From positions 1 to 60,522 of the forward strand of contig WAKF01000026.1 of NCBI GenBank assembly GCA_015523465.1: a DNA stretch of 60,522 bases. The letters are read 5' to 3'. Position numbers and translations under genes: made by a program. Position 1 is the stretch's first letter, and every line of letters begins with the position of its first letter. The notes below the pieces were generated by a model that saw only the letters and a list, made by a program, of their open reading frames with translations, made no database searches and was not told where the DNA came from. The DNA is from Aeropyrum sp. GTDB taxonomy: Archaea > Thermoproteota > Thermoprotei_A > Sulfolobales > Acidilobaceae. Shown here piece after piece: positions 1-8,912 of the stretch.

Positions 1-554
1 GCTTGGGGGAGGGGTATGCCTAAGCCTAGAGTGTCCGAGAGCTTAACCCTGAGATCCAGCCCCTCCCTCTCACTCAGCCTCAAAGCCCCCTCAAGCAACT
101 TTGATACGAAACCCTCTACATCGGACCTAGTAACATCCTCGAGCGCTAGTCTAACGTTAAGTCCCAGCCTATAGGCCTCTCTAAGAACCTTAAGGTACCC
201 CTCTAGAGCCCTCTCCCTGCTAATCCCCAGCTTGTAGTGTATGTGATAGTCGCTCACACTAGCTAGTATTACTGTCTCTTCGAGCCCCAGACTCTTAACC
301 AGCCTGAGGTCCTCCAACCTAGCCCTAACCCACCCCACAACCCTAGGCCCCGCAGGCTCGTCTCTAAGAAGCCTTGCAACAACCCTATCCCTACTGGTAT
401 AAGGGAAGACCTCTACAGACTCGATAACGCCACCCCTATCAATCTCAGCTAACAACCTATAGATTTCAAGTGCCTCCCCTACCCTCAAAGGCCTCCAACC
501 CTGTTGTCCGTCCCTTAGCGTAGTATCTGTAACGGCAATCCTCCAATCCAACAT
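1..554 (-). CDS. LeuA-family (DRE-TIM barrel) acyltransferase/lyase, partial
   Basis: The minus strand encodes the N-terminal ~185 residues of a homocitrate/isopropylmalate synthase or HMG-CoA-lyase-like TIM barrel. The frame stays open to the left edge, so the C-terminus lies outside the window. Visible motifs are TDTTLRDGQQGWRPL near the N-terminus (family TLRDGxQ metal/active-site loop) and SDTLGLGIP near the edge. I place the start at ATG 554, with TTG 551 preceded by GGAGGG as an alternative. A TATA-like element (TTTATATA on the minus strand, about 602-609) would give a leader of roughly 25 nt. The frame is open upstream to GTG 620 or 632, but that part is proline-rich and lies across the TATA box. 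Substrate cannot be assigned from this fragment. Confidence 0.75.
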   Translation of the reverse strand, partial: MLDWRIAVTDTTLRDGQQGWRPLRVGEALEIYRLLAEIDRGGVIESVEVFPYTSRDRVVARLLRDEPAGPRVVGWVRARLEDLRLVKSLGLEETVILASVSDYHIHYKLGISRERALEGYLKVLREAYRLGLNVRLALEDVTRSDVEGFVSKLLEGALRLSEREGLDLRVKLSDTLGLGIPLPQ

Positions 555-780
555 TCCCTCCAGCCCTGTAGAGGGTGGGGGTGTGAGAGGCCCACTCAGC
601 TCTATATAAATCCTAGCCACATTATTAATCACTAGTAACCCCCGTCAACCCCCCAATAGAGTTAACTAGGAGATAAGCTTTGAATTATGAGTCCTTACCC
701 TTTAATCCCCTTAAAGATTACATTTTATTAAGCATATTGTTAGGAATCCTAACCTTATGGCGCCTTTCGTAGCGCTACTC

Positions 781-2553
781 TTACGGTACCGAGACACCTA
801 GGTGCGATGCTATGAATTTTACAGCCTCTGTATAAACCCTAACCCTATTCTCAATCTTAGAGATCCCGTGACCCTCATCCTCGAGCCTAAGATACTTTAC
901 CTCGACGCGCCTCGCCTTAAGGGCTTCTACTAGCTGTTCGGCCTCGCTTACAGGGACCCTAGGGTCTCTAGCTCCGTGTACTACCATTAGTGGCGCCTTA
1001 ATCCTGTCCACGTAGGTTATCGGGCTCAGCTTCATCATTATGTCGTAGTGTTTGTCTGGGTCCCCGTACTCTACGATCCTATACCTCCTTCTGTAAGGGC
1101 TAGTGTTCCTTATGAACGTGACTAAGTTCACTATACCGACTATCTCGACGCCACACCTCCATAATTCAGGGTATATGGCTAGGTTCATCAGAGTCAGATA
1201 GCCTCCATAGCTTCCGCCCATCACGCATAGCCTCTCAGGGTCTACTACACCGCCATCTACTAGGCTCTTCACAGCATGGTATACGTCCCTCACAGCATCC
1301 ATCCTTTTCTCGACATCGTCTAGGTGTACGAACGTCTTCCCATAGCCTGTGGACCCCCTAAAGTTGGGTGCAACTACTGCAACCCCCAGGGATACTATGG
1401 CTTGTATGAGGGGGTTGAACGAGGGTCGAGCTTGAGACTCGGGGCCGCCGTGTAGCCAGTAAACAGCCGGCACCGGCAGCTTGACTCCCCGAGGCTTGTA
1501 TAGCAGCCCATGTATCCTCAGGCCGTCGAAGCTCTCGTACTCGAAATCAACGGGTTCCACAAGCTCGCCTTCGAGGCCCAACTTAGGGCTCCATGTAACC
1601 CTCTCAACCCTAACACCCTCAACCAGGTAGACCTCAGCCCCCTCCCTCGGAGAGCTGGCTGAGACTAGAACTCCTCGACCTCCAGGCAAAGGGTCTAGGC
1701 TGGAGATGACCCACTTAGCCTTAAACACTGCTAGGGGCCTTGCTTTCCAAGCGTCTACTGAGATCACGTACAATGCGCTTGAGCCCTTCTCGTTGACCGA
1801 AACGTAGGCTATACCGCCACCGCCATAGGCTACAGCCTCCACGTCACCCCGAGGCTCGAATATAATCTTTCTCTCTCCCGACTCCAAGTTCATCATGGCC
1901 AGGGCCTTATACTCTCTTCCCTCGTTTGTGGCGTATAAGATCCTCCTAGAGTCTAGAGGTGCTGGGCTATCATTAGCTGCCTCCCCCTCGTGTGCCGTTA
2001 TAACCTCCCATGAGCCTTTCTCAGGGTCTACAATGACAATGTCGCTGTCAAGGTTGGTGTTCCTCTTAACGAGCAGGACCTTATTGCCAAGCCAATGGTA
2101 GGGCACGCTTATCCCCTCACCCTTAACAACCATCTCAGGGCTCTCACCACTGTAGATGTAGAGGTCGAAGTCCACGCTGTTCCTTGCATTGCTAGTGTAG
2201 GCTAGGACCTCCCTGTCGCTCCAAGCGCCTAGAAGATTCATGCTACCATCCTCTCCGGCAATAAGGTCCACCTTGTCATCGCCGTAGAGGTAGATAGCCC
2301 ATCTCTCGTCACCATCAAAGTCGCTAGAGAAGGCTATGGAGCCCCTATGAGAGGGTAGTACCTCTCCAACCCTCCTAGGCCATACAAGTAGCAGGTCACT
2401 CCGCCCTCTGCAGGACCTCCAGGCCTGTGGGAGGCCTGTGACGTCTGAGACATAGTGGATGCAGCCACTAGCATTATCGTATCTAGCCCCCCATGAAGAC
2501 CTAGCGGCTAGGAGCTTCCTCACCCTAACCTCTAGCCGCCCCCATACTCCCAA
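781..2553 (-). CDS. S9 family serine peptidase (acylaminoacyl-peptidase/prolyl oligopeptidase-like)
   Basis: A 590-residue protein with an N-terminal beta-propeller-like region (about 1-330) and a C-terminal alpha/beta-hydrolase domain. The nucleophile sits in GGSYGG (Ser448), the acid is probably Asp530 in HGARDPRVP, and the base is His562 in DEGHGI. The order and spacing are those of acylaminoacyl-peptidases and oligopeptidases, which remove residues from short or N-blocked peptides. No signal peptide is seen, so a cytoplasmic enzyme is inferred. TTG 2553 has no clear SD, whereas GTG 2523 (10 codons in) is preceded by GAGGT, so the true start may be 2523. The gene is monocistronic between unrelated neighbours. 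Confidence 0.9.
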   Translation of the reverse strand: MGVWGRLEVRVRKLLAARSSWGARYDNASGCIHYVSDVTGLPQAWRSCRGRSDLLLVWPRRVGEVLPSHRGSIAFSSDFDGDERWAIYLYGDDKVDLIAGEDGSMNLLGAWSDREVLAYTSNARNSVDFDLYIYSGESPEMVVKGEGISVPYHWLGNKVLLVKRNTNLDSDIVIVDPEKGSWEVITAHEGEAANDSPAPLDSRRILYATNEGREYKALAMMNLESGERKIIFEPRGDVEAVAYGGGGIAYVSVNEKGSSALYVISVDAWKARPLAVFKAKWVISSLDPLPGGRGVLVSASSPREGAEVYLVEGVRVERVTWSPKLGLEGELVEPVDFEYESFDGLRIHGLLYKPRGVKLPVPAVYWLHGGPESQARPSFNPLIQAIVSLGVAVVAPNFRGSTGYGKTFVHLDDVEKRMDAVRDVYHAVKSLVDGGVVDPERLCVMGGSYGGYLTLMNLAIYPELWRCGVEIVGIVNLVTFIRNTSPYRRRYRIVEYGDPDKHYDIMMKLSPITYVDRIKAPLMVVHGARDPRVPVSEAEQLVEALKARRVEVKYLRLEDEGHGISKIENRVRVYTEAVKFIASHLGVSVP

Positions 2554-2618
2554 GTTGAAAGCCCTTTCAGCGGCTTGTCAGCATGGGGGGTTAATGTCTC
2601 CATGTAGACTCTCTATCT

Positions 2619-3089
2619 TTACCCCTGACACCTAGCTGCTAGGAGCCGTTGTAAATAACCGTTAGACTCTAGAGCTTTCAAGGCTTCTAGTAAATTCCTA
2701 GGATTAATTCGTAGAGAAGAGGCTCGAGAAAGCTTTTCAAACGTCTTTTCGGGGTCTAGCTCGTCGCAAGCTGTAGTAGCGAGATCCACGAGAACGTGTG
2801 GAGGTGGTAAAGGCTCGCGGTTCAAGACTAGGAATATGCTGGCGGCGAGTGCCGCTAGAGCAGCGCTAGCCCCGCCTAAAGGCTTTAGGGACGCTAGGTC
2901 TACTAAGAGCTGGGCTGCTTCCCGCCTCCTACGCTCGCTACAATCACCCCTATACCTCCTATAAACCCACCTAGCCTGGGCCAGCGCAGCTTCAACTAGC
3001 TCTATAGACTCGGGCTTCCAGCCTTTGGAGAGTGCTAGTAGGAGGGGGTGTAGGTCCTCTAGCCTAAGGTGCCTAGTCCTGCATGCCAC
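2619..3089 (-). CDS. hypothetical helical protein
   Basis: A 156-residue protein I do not recognise. It is Leu/Ala-rich and appears entirely alpha-helical, with an Arg-rich stretch near residues 43-56 and a short hydrophobic segment (about 77-90) that could be a buried helix. Two or three cysteines occur, but no metal motif is evident. The start is GTG at 3089. It lies divergently from the MFS transporter and upstream of the S9 peptidase on the same strand, with a 65-nt gap. Codon use matches the neighbours, supporting real coding. No function is proposed. Confidence 0.6.
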   Translation of the reverse strand: MACRTRHLRLEDLHPLLLALSKGWKPESIELVEAALAQARWVYRRYRGDCSERRRREAAQLLVDLASLKPLGGASAALAALAASIFLVLNREPLPPPHVLVDLATTACDELDPEKTFEKLSRASSLRINPRNLLEALKALESNGYLQRLLAARCQG

Positions 3090-3179
3090 CCGCCATCCCA
3101 GGCGTATTGGCGTGTGTATACTCTGAGATAAGCCTTCCGGGGATTCACAGTGACTATGATCGTGGGCGGTGAGGTATAG

Positions 3180-4361
3180 TTGTCGAAGCGAAGGGAGGCC
3201 GCCCTTCTAGCTTACATAGCGTTCGTCGGGATCCTAGACACCTCTGTAATGATACCTACAATAGCAGCCTACGCTAAGAGCCTGGGAGCCTCGGAATTTG
3301 AAGCCGGGTTGATAGCTGGCATGTATAGCTACATCGCACTAGCTGCTAGCGTGGCCGCAGGCATTGTAGTCGACTTGATCGGCAGGAAGAGGGCCCTAGT
3401 GATAGGCCTCCTATGGGACTCGGTGGCAGTAGCCCTCTACTCCCTAGCCAGGACGCCGCTACACCTAGCAGTACTGAGAGGCCTCCACGCCCTCGGCGGA
3501 AGCCTTGTATACCCTGCAGCTTACGCCCGAGCCGCTGGGGGCGGCGAGCCAAATATTCCCAGGTTATCCTTGGCACTCGCAGCTACAGCCATAGCAGTAG
3601 CCGTAGGAATAACGCTGGGTGGCGTAGGAGCCCATGTGATAGGCTTTAAGCCTCTCTACCTCATGGTCTCCATAATGCTGCTTACGGGTACTATAGCAGC
3701 CCTAGCACTCCCATCCACGAGCCAAGAAAGCTTTGGTAGAGAGAATGTAAGGAACTTGAGGGAGGTCCTACAGGGGCTTAGGAGGGCTGGGTTCCTTGTA
3801 GCCCTGGGCTCCTACACGATACTCACAGCCTATATAGGCTTAGGCGTGGTAACTGGAGGCCTAGCTACAGCCCTCCTAAGGGACGGGCTTGCTGGTAGCG
3901 AGAGAGAGGCCTCTAGAATCGCTGGGGAGGTCCTAGGAGTCATGGTCATAGCGTCCTCTCTCGTCATACTAGCGTTGGGGAGGGCTTACCAGCCGGGCCG
4001 AGGGATGCTTTTGCTAGCGGCTTCTAGCATTTTAGGCTCCCTGGCTATACTCGCCTATATAGCCCTAGGACCTACACCCCTCTACATAGCCCTAGCAGTC
4101 ATTGGAGGGGGCCTTTCGCTGGGTTCCCTAATCCTAGCTAGCACCATATTAGTAATCTCTGCGCCCCCGGAAAGCCGGGGCACGGCTGTCGGAGTACAAC
4201 AGGTATTCAACATTATAGGAGCTGGGGTAGGCGCCGCCTTGGGGGGCTTAGCTAGCGAGTATGTTGGTGTAACCGGTGTAATAGTACTTGCAGGCCTGGC
4301 AGGTATAGCAGCTAGCCTGGGCCCCCTGACGTCGTTGAGGATTCAAGGCCTGAGGGCTTAG
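3180..4361 (+). CDS. major facilitator superfamily (MFS) transporter
   Basis: A 393-residue membrane protein with about 12 hydrophobic segments. It carries the MFS loop 2-3 signature as DLIGRKRALV (about residues 63-72) and a Gly/Ala-rich second half with a GVQQVFNIIGAGVGAALGG segment. The overall pattern is that of proton-coupled drug or metabolite exporters in the plasma membrane. The substrate is unknown, and it does not look like NarK despite the nitrate reductase elsewhere in the window. TTG 3180 is chosen because GGTGAGG ends about 6 nt upstream. No operon partner. Confidence 0.88.
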   Translation: MSKRREAALLAYIAFVGILDTSVMIPTIAAYAKSLGASEFEAGLIAGMYSYIALAASVAAGIVVDLIGRKRALVIGLLWDSVAVALYSLARTPLHLAVLRGLHALGGSLVYPAAYARAAGGGEPNIPRLSLALAATAIAVAVGITLGGVGAHVIGFKPLYLMVSIMLLTGTIAALALPSTSQESFGRENVRNLREVLQGLRRAGFLVALGSYTILTAYIGLGVVTGGLATALLRDGLAGSEREASRIAGEVLGVMVIASSLVILALGRAYQPGRGMLLLAASSILGSLAILAYIALGPTPLYIALAVIGGGLSLGSLILASTILVISAPPESRGTAVGVQQVFNIIGAGVGAALGGLASEYVGVTGVIVLAGLAGIAASLGPLTSLRIQGLRA

Positions 4362-4501
4362 AGCCTCAGAGCAGCCATCATGCTCCTATTATAGTCTACA
4401 GCGTTAACGCTCGCTAAAGCAACTAAAGGCGGTACTATTACTTCTAGGTATGTATCGGAGCACGTATCTACCCCCGTAACACTCCTATTTCCCTCCCTCA
4501 C
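4358..4501 (-). CDS. possible small ORF or gene remnant
   Basis: A 47-codon frame from GTG 4501 to a TAA that overlaps the end of the convergent MFS gene. The predicted peptide (TYLEVIVPPLVALASVN in the middle) has codon use like real genes here, but there is no SD and I recognise no family. It fills most of the 170-nt gap before the acetamidase gene. It could be a true microprotein, a decayed gene end, or chance. It also spans a perfect 12-bp palindrome at 4400-4411. Confidence 0.2.
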   Translation of the reverse strand: MREGNRSVTGVDTCSDTYLEVIVPPLVALASVNAVDYNRSMMAALRL

Positions 4502-4532
4502 TACAATCGGAATTAGAAGTTAGGGTGGGATT

Positions 4533-5666
4533 ATGGTGGTTAGGATCACGATCGATAGGTCTAAGAGGTGCGCTGACGAGGAGGATATATGCCATAACAG
4601 GTGGCATCCAGACATTAAGCCTGCCGTAGAGGTTGAACCCGGCGAGATAGTAGAGATCGAGACTAGAGACGCTCTTGACGGGCAAATAACCGACAAGCCC
4701 GGAGTTGAGGACGTAGCTAACGCCCGCCTAGGCGTCGTGCACCCCCTTACAGGCCCGATATACGTTAAGGGCGCTAAGCCCGGAGACCTTCTGGTAGTGG
4801 AGGTACTAGATATTAAGCCAGACACCTTCGGCTTCTCAGTAGCTATACCGGGCTTCGGGTTCTTAAGAGATCTATTCGAGAAGCCGTTCAAGGTTAGATG
4901 GAAGATTGAGGGTGGCTACGCAACCTCCGAAGACTTACCCAAGGTACGCATACCCGGGGACCCCTTCCTGGGAGTTATGGGTGTAGCGCCCTCCAGGGAA
5001 CTCATGGAGAGGATTACGAAGAGGGAGAAGGAGCTTCTCGAGAAGGGCGGCTTCGTACTCCCCCCAGACCCTACCGACGCGGTACCCGCCAGGGAGCCTA
5101 TCGCCAGCGAAGGATTAAGAACCATACCTCCACGGGAGAATGGTGGCAACTTAGACGTTAGGCACTTCTCGCCAGGCGCTAAAGTCTACTTCCCGGTCTT
5201 CGTGGAGGGAGCTCTCTTCTCGGCGGGAGACGCCCACTTCGCCCAGGGCGACGGTGAAGTGTGCGGTACCGCTATTGAGATGAGTGCAACCGCGACTCTC
5301 AGGTTCTATGTGATAAAGGAGGGAGCTAAGAAGTATAACATACGCTTCCCGATCTACAAGCCCTCAGACTCCTCAATAAGGAGGTTTACTTACTCAAAGC
5401 ACGTGGCTGTAACTGGAGTGGGTGTGATAGACGACAAGAACGCCTCCGAAGACGCAACCTTCTCAGCCCGCCACGCCCTACTAAACCTGATAGACCTCCT
5501 AGAGAAGGCTGGGTACACTAGGGAGCAGGCCTATATACTGGCGAGTGTCGCAGCCGACCTAAGGCTCAGCCAATTGGTGGACGTTCCTAACTTCACGGTC
5601 TCGGCATTCCTGCCGCTAGACATTTTCACCGAGGTACCAGAACTCCTTAAGAAGCTAGCTGAATAG
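4533..5666 (+). CDS. fmdA: acetamidase/formamidase family amidohydrolase
   Basis: A 377-residue protein of the FmdA/AmdA family, which hydrolyses formamide, acetamide or related short amides to ammonia plus the carboxylate. Family features are the N-terminal beta-rich segment, GDLLVVEVLDI, IPGFGFLRD, the GGNLDVRHF and GDAHFAQGDGEVCGTAIE blocks (metal-binding and active-site region), and the C-terminal helical DLRLSQLVD. Length is close to the family norm, although this is a compact archaeal form. ATG 4533 is preceded by GGGTGGG. No signal peptide, so cytoplasmic. It stands alone, and its natural substrate is not shown. Confidence 0.88.
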   Translation: MVVRITIDRSKRCADEEDICHNRWHPDIKPAVEVEPGEIVEIETRDALDGQITDKPGVEDVANARLGVVHPLTGPIYVKGAKPGDLLVVEVLDIKPDTFGFSVAIPGFGFLRDLFEKPFKVRWKIEGGYATSEDLPKVRIPGDPFLGVMGVAPSRELMERITKREKELLEKGGFVLPPDPTDAVPAREPIASEGLRTIPPRENGGNLDVRHFSPGAKVYFPVFVEGALFSAGDAHFAQGDGEVCGTAIEMSATATLRFYVIKEGAKKYNIRFPIYKPSDSSIRRFTYSKHVAVTGVGVIDDKNASEDATFSARHALLNLIDLLEKAGYTREQAYILASVAADLRLSQLVDVPNFTVSAFLPLDIFTEVPELLKKLAE

Positions 5667-5714
5667 CCTAGTAGCCTAAGCTAGGTCCTACCCCATAAGA
5701 GCTTTTTAAGGTCG

Positions 5715-6878
5715 CTAGCCCTCCCTAATCCATATCACCTTGTCGTCGCCACTCCTAGGAATCCCCCTCCCATCCCTATTACTCGTGGCGACTAACACAC
5801 CCCCCTCTGGGTGGGGCACAACATCCCTCAGCCTCCCATACCTGCCTCGAAGCATGTACTCGTAGCCTTCAACGCCACCTTCAGGGTTAAAGGCCACCCT
5901 CACCAACATGCTACCCCTAAGGCAAGCTATGAGCATGTCACCCTCAAGCCCTAAACCCTTCCTAACGAATGAGGCGCCCGACGGAGCTATGCTTGTAGAC
6001 CCAAAGTCTATAACCGGCTTTCGGAGGCCCTCCCTCCACTCACCCTCGAGCCCTGAGGTGTATGGCCACCCGTAGTTGCCTCCAGCAACTATCTCATTAA
6101 GCTCGTCCCTCCCTACAGGCCCGTGCTCGCTAGAATACATCCTAAGGCTTCCAGGGTGCCAGTCAATGCCCTGAGGATTCCTGTGACCATAGCTATATAC
6201 TGGGCTCCCTGGGAAGGGATTGTCGTCCGGGACTTCACCTTCAAGCCCCAGCCTCAGGATCTTCCCCGCGAGAGAGCGTAGGTCCTGGGCTAGACTAGGC
6301 TCGGCAGCGTCACCCGTAGTAGCGTAGATCATGGAGTCAGGTCCTACTCTAAGCCTGCCACCATCATGGATCCTAGCACCCGGTATACCATCCAGCAACG
6401 TCCTAACCTCAACAGCCTCTCTAAGATCCCTCGATAACCTTATGGAGAGAACCCTATTCTCAAGCCTCCCTCCAACATCGAAAGTGGCATATACATAGAG
6501 CCTCCTATCCCCCGGAAAATCAGGATGAACATCAGCACCCAGAAGCCCAGCCTCCCCTACAGCAGCCACTTGAAACCTAGCAATAGTAACCCTACGGCCC
6601 CCACTAACAAGGGATATCCTGCCGGGCCTCTCAGTGACTATTAGAGACCCGTCCTCCAAGGGAACTATAGCCCAGGGTACCAAAAGACCCGTAGCCACAG
6701 CTACATGTTCAAATTGATCTAAGTAGTCTTCGCCTAATGCTTTAAAACTCTCCTTACCCTTCTTTTTGACATTAACGTCAACAAGTTTAGAACCTAGGTA
6801 GAATCCTAGTAATACGGAACCCGTTAACCCTATTACTAAGGAAAGAAACTTCCTCCGCGACATTATAGTCTTCTTCAA
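5715..6878 (-). CDS. Tat-exported PQQ-type aldose/sorbosone sugar dehydrogenase
   Basis: A 387-residue six-bladed beta-propeller of the soluble glucose/sorbosone dehydrogenase family. These enzymes oxidise aldose sugars with pyrroloquinoline quinone and pass electrons to the membrane. Motifs include HDGGRLRVGPD, YATTGD, YSYGHRNPQGIDWHP and SEHGPVGRDELNEI. The N-terminus has a twin-arginine signal (SRRKFLSLV followed by a hydrophobic stretch), implying export of the folded protein and an anchored or extracellular location. TTG 6878 is supported by GGGGGT about 6 nt upstream. No PQQ biosynthesis gene is present in the window, so the cofactor remains an inference. Confidence 0.87.
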   Translation of the reverse strand: MKKTIMSRRKFLSLVIGLTGSVLLGFYLGSKLVDVNVKKKGKESFKALGEDYLDQFEHVAVATGLLVPWAIVPLEDGSLIVTERPGRISLVSGGRRVTIARFQVAAVGEAGLLGADVHPDFPGDRRLYVYATFDVGGRLENRVLSIRLSRDLREAVEVRTLLDGIPGARIHDGGRLRVGPDSMIYATTGDAAEPSLAQDLRSLAGKILRLGLEGEVPDDNPFPGSPVYSYGHRNPQGIDWHPGSLRMYSSEHGPVGRDELNEIVAGGNYGWPYTSGLEGEWREGLRKPVIDFGSTSIAPSGASFVRKGLGLEGDMLIACLRGSMLVRVAFNPEGGVEGYEYMLRGRYGRLRDVVPHPEGGVLVATSNRDGRGIPRSGDDKVIWIREG

Positions 6879-6911
6879 ACTATAACCCCCTACAAGCTAC
6901 TCACATAGACA

Positions 6912-7424
6912 CTATCCGTATCGAAATATATCTACGTTACTTCTCTCCAGCGCTTTTTCTCGTAGCTCCACCAGCCATCGCGGCAGTTTTATCTCTTCAG
7001 GGCATCTAGAGGGTGTCATAGGCTTTATGTCGAGGACTGGCGTACCATCATATAGGTCGCAGTGATCTACGTAGAGTATGTTCCCCTCTACCTTGACGAG
7101 CCTCATTATAGTTACTGCTATAGGGTTCGGTCTTAACGGTGAAGCTGTGCAAAATACTCCAACTTCTGGAAGCTCTTCCTCTTTTATCCCTACCTTAAGG
7201 AACCCTTTAGGCTTGAAAACCTTCCTGAAGTCCTTGCCTTCAGCTTTATGTAAATGAGCTACCACTATAATGTGGGAGAATTCTTCTAGCCCCTTTAAGC
7301 CCTCCACGTAATCTGGAAGCACCTCAATCCTGGCTTTGACTCCTCTCCACGAGGTCCTTACTACCTCGTCCGAGTGCTCGTTTCTGACATAGCCTATAGG
7401 CTTGTATTTGATAATATCATTCAT
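6912..7424 (-). CDS. trmO: tRNA (N6-threonylcarbamoyl-adenosine37-N6)-methyltransferase TrmO
   Basis: A protein of the TrmO/YaeB (UPF0066) family, which N6-methylates t6A37 of certain tRNAs using SAM. The family pattern is clear: IGYVRNEH at the N-terminus, GLEEFSHIIVVAHLHK, the ASPLRPNPIAVT loop (active-site RPNPI) and DGTPVLDIKP. I prefer ATG 7424 because GAGGTGG precedes it at good spacing; ATG 7439 is a weaker alternative. It lies 25 nt after hypE on the same strand and is probably co-transcribed with the hydrogenase maturation genes, although no functional link is evident. Confidence 0.85.
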   Translation of the reverse strand: MNDIIKYKPIGYVRNEHSDEVVRTSWRGVKARIEVLPDYVEGLKGLEEFSHIIVVAHLHKAEGKDFRKVFKPKGFLKVGIKEEELPEVGVFCTASPLRPNPIAVTIMRLVKVEGNILYVDHCDLYDGTPVLDIKPMTPSRCPEEIKLPRWLVELREKALERSNVDIFRYG

Positions 7425-7449
7425 CCTAGGCCACCTCATTAATACCGCC

Positions 7450-8493
7450 CTAGCATATTCTAGGTACTAACTCTCCTCGAGGAGGCTCTAGTATCCTGAG
7501 CCCTCCAACACTGCTCCGTAATAAGACGTAGCCTCTATATTTTTCAGCTTTCCTTACCTCACCTACTATAGAGGCTTCTGTAAAGCCTAAGCTTCTAACG
7601 TACTCTACAACACTCTCTGCTACACTAGGATCTACAGACAGCACTGCTACCCCCTCACTAGCCAAGTACAACGGATCAATACCAAGTATACCAGCATAAC
7701 GTTCAACCTCAGACCTTATAGGCACATTGTCCTCCTCCACAACTATAACGCTACCGCTCTTCCTAGCCCACTCGTTAAGAACCATTGCCAAGCCTCCACG
7801 CGTGGGGTCACTAGCCGCATGTATATAACGGCCGTACCTTTCAACTAGGGGAAGCATTAGCTTCGAGAGCGGTCTTACGTCGCTTTTCAACCTACTCCTT
7901 CTTCGCTCCTCCTCAGCTTCAGCTCCTAGCTGATAAAGTAGAATAACGGCTCCATGATCTCCTACGGGCCCGCTAACAACGATCTTATCACCCGGCTTTG
8001 GCGCATCTACTATAAGTCTCTCAGCGAAGCCCACAACGACCGTATTTATTATTATACCGTCGAGACTACCTTTAGGCATCACCTTGAAATCTCCCCCCAT
8101 AACAATCACTCCCTCACTACTAAACACCTCCGACATGGAATCAACTATGACCTTCAAGTCATCTAAAGGAAACCCCTCTTCAACTACTATACTATCAAGG
8201 GCTGCAACGGGCTTACCACCCATCATCAAGACGTCATTGATAGAACCCGCCGCAGCCAAGACTCCAATATTACCTCCAGGGAAGAAATACGGCTTAACAG
8301 TATAAGAATCCGTTGAAACTACTAAATACCCTCCCCCCGGAAGGGGTATAGCAACGCCATCATCCATATACTCTAACCCGACAAACCCCTCGGGGGGCTT
8401 ACTGCGAGAAAATATGGGTACTATGAGCTTCTCTAGCAGCTCCATCATCTCAACGCCGCCAGACCCATGAGATAACTTTACGAACTCTTTCAT
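7450..8493 (-). CDS. hypE: hydrogenase maturation carbamoyl dehydratase HypE
   Basis: HypE dehydrates the carbamoyl group received from HypF into the thiocyanate that supplies CN- ligands of the [NiFe] site. It has the PurM/SelD-like fold with the N-terminal KLSHGSGG motif, GVLAAAGSINDVLMMGGKP and ASDPTRGGLAMVLNE. It ends in PRIC, and the C-terminal Cys is the acceptor of the carbamoyl group. ATG 8493 is chosen because GGGGGTG lies about 6 nt upstream; the in-frame GTG 8502 lies inside that SD. It follows the CooC-like and 117-residue genes on the minus strand and precedes trmO. hypD, hypC and hypF are encoded on the opposite strand. Confidence 0.93.
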   Translation of the reverse strand: MKEFVKLSHGSGGVEMMELLEKLIVPIFSRSKPPEGFVGLEYMDDGVAIPLPGGGYLVVSTDSYTVKPYFFPGGNIGVLAAAGSINDVLMMGGKPVAALDSIVVEEGFPLDDLKVIVDSMSEVFSSEGVIVMGGDFKVMPKGSLDGIIINTVVVGFAERLIVDAPKPGDKIVVSGPVGDHGAVILLYQLGAEAEEERRRSRLKSDVRPLSKLMLPLVERYGRYIHAASDPTRGGLAMVLNEWARKSGSVIVVEEDNVPIRSEVERYAGILGIDPLYLASEGVAVLSVDPSVAESVVEYVRSLGFTEASIVGEVRKAEKYRGYVLLRSSVGGLRILEPPRGELVPRIC

Positions 8494-8558
8494 AGCTAGC
8501 ACCCCCTAACTGATACTGCTCATACCCGCCTCTATTCAATTCCAGTCAGAATGCCATA

Positions 8559-8912
8559 CTATATTCGAACTGAGTAGGGACATGTGCTTCCCTGCCTTAT
8601 TACAACGTCCTCATCCCTAATAGCGAGGGCGGAGTCAACCTCCTCTACCTTAACGTTAAGGCCGGGTGGAGTACCAGCACTCCTAGCTCTAAGCGACTCA
8701 CCTACTACCACTACTTCGGCATTGGTTTCTGAGGCTAGCTTAAGTGCTTCAACAACCTTTCGACTAGTTAACAGTTTTACCGCGTCACGGTATACTACTA
8801 TCCTACCACAGTTGAACCCCTCCTTAAGCTCTAGAAAGTCTTCTATAGCGGCTAAAGCCTCTTCCTCGTCCGGATCTTCCAATATTAATATCAGCCTATC
8901 TCGGCACGACAT
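8559..8912 (-). CDS. hypothetical protein, coupled to CooC-like ATPase
   Basis: A 117-residue acidic protein I do not recognise. The first 45 residues are alpha/beta with several acidic runs (LEDPDEEEALAAIEDFLEL). A middle segment, AEVVVVGES, resembles a beta-strand-turn of a small alpha/beta fold. Cysteines occur at positions 3, 34 and about 111. Its ATG 8912 overlaps the 3' end of the CooC-like gene by 17 nt, so translation is probably coupled. hypE lies 65 nt downstream. The position suggests an accessory role in nickel-centre assembly, but nothing in the sequence proves it. Confidence 0.65.
   Translation of the reverse strand: MSCRDRLILILEDPDEEEALAAIEDFLELKEGFNCGRIVVYRDAVKLLTSRKVVEALKLASETNAEVVVVGESLRARSAGTPPGLNVKVEEVDSALAIRDEDVVIRQGSTCPYSVRI

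Noticed and set aside
3180-4361. MFS gene as a nitrate/nitrite transporter (NarK)
   Set aside because: No NarK nitrate-signature motifs recognised and it is far from the nar operon.
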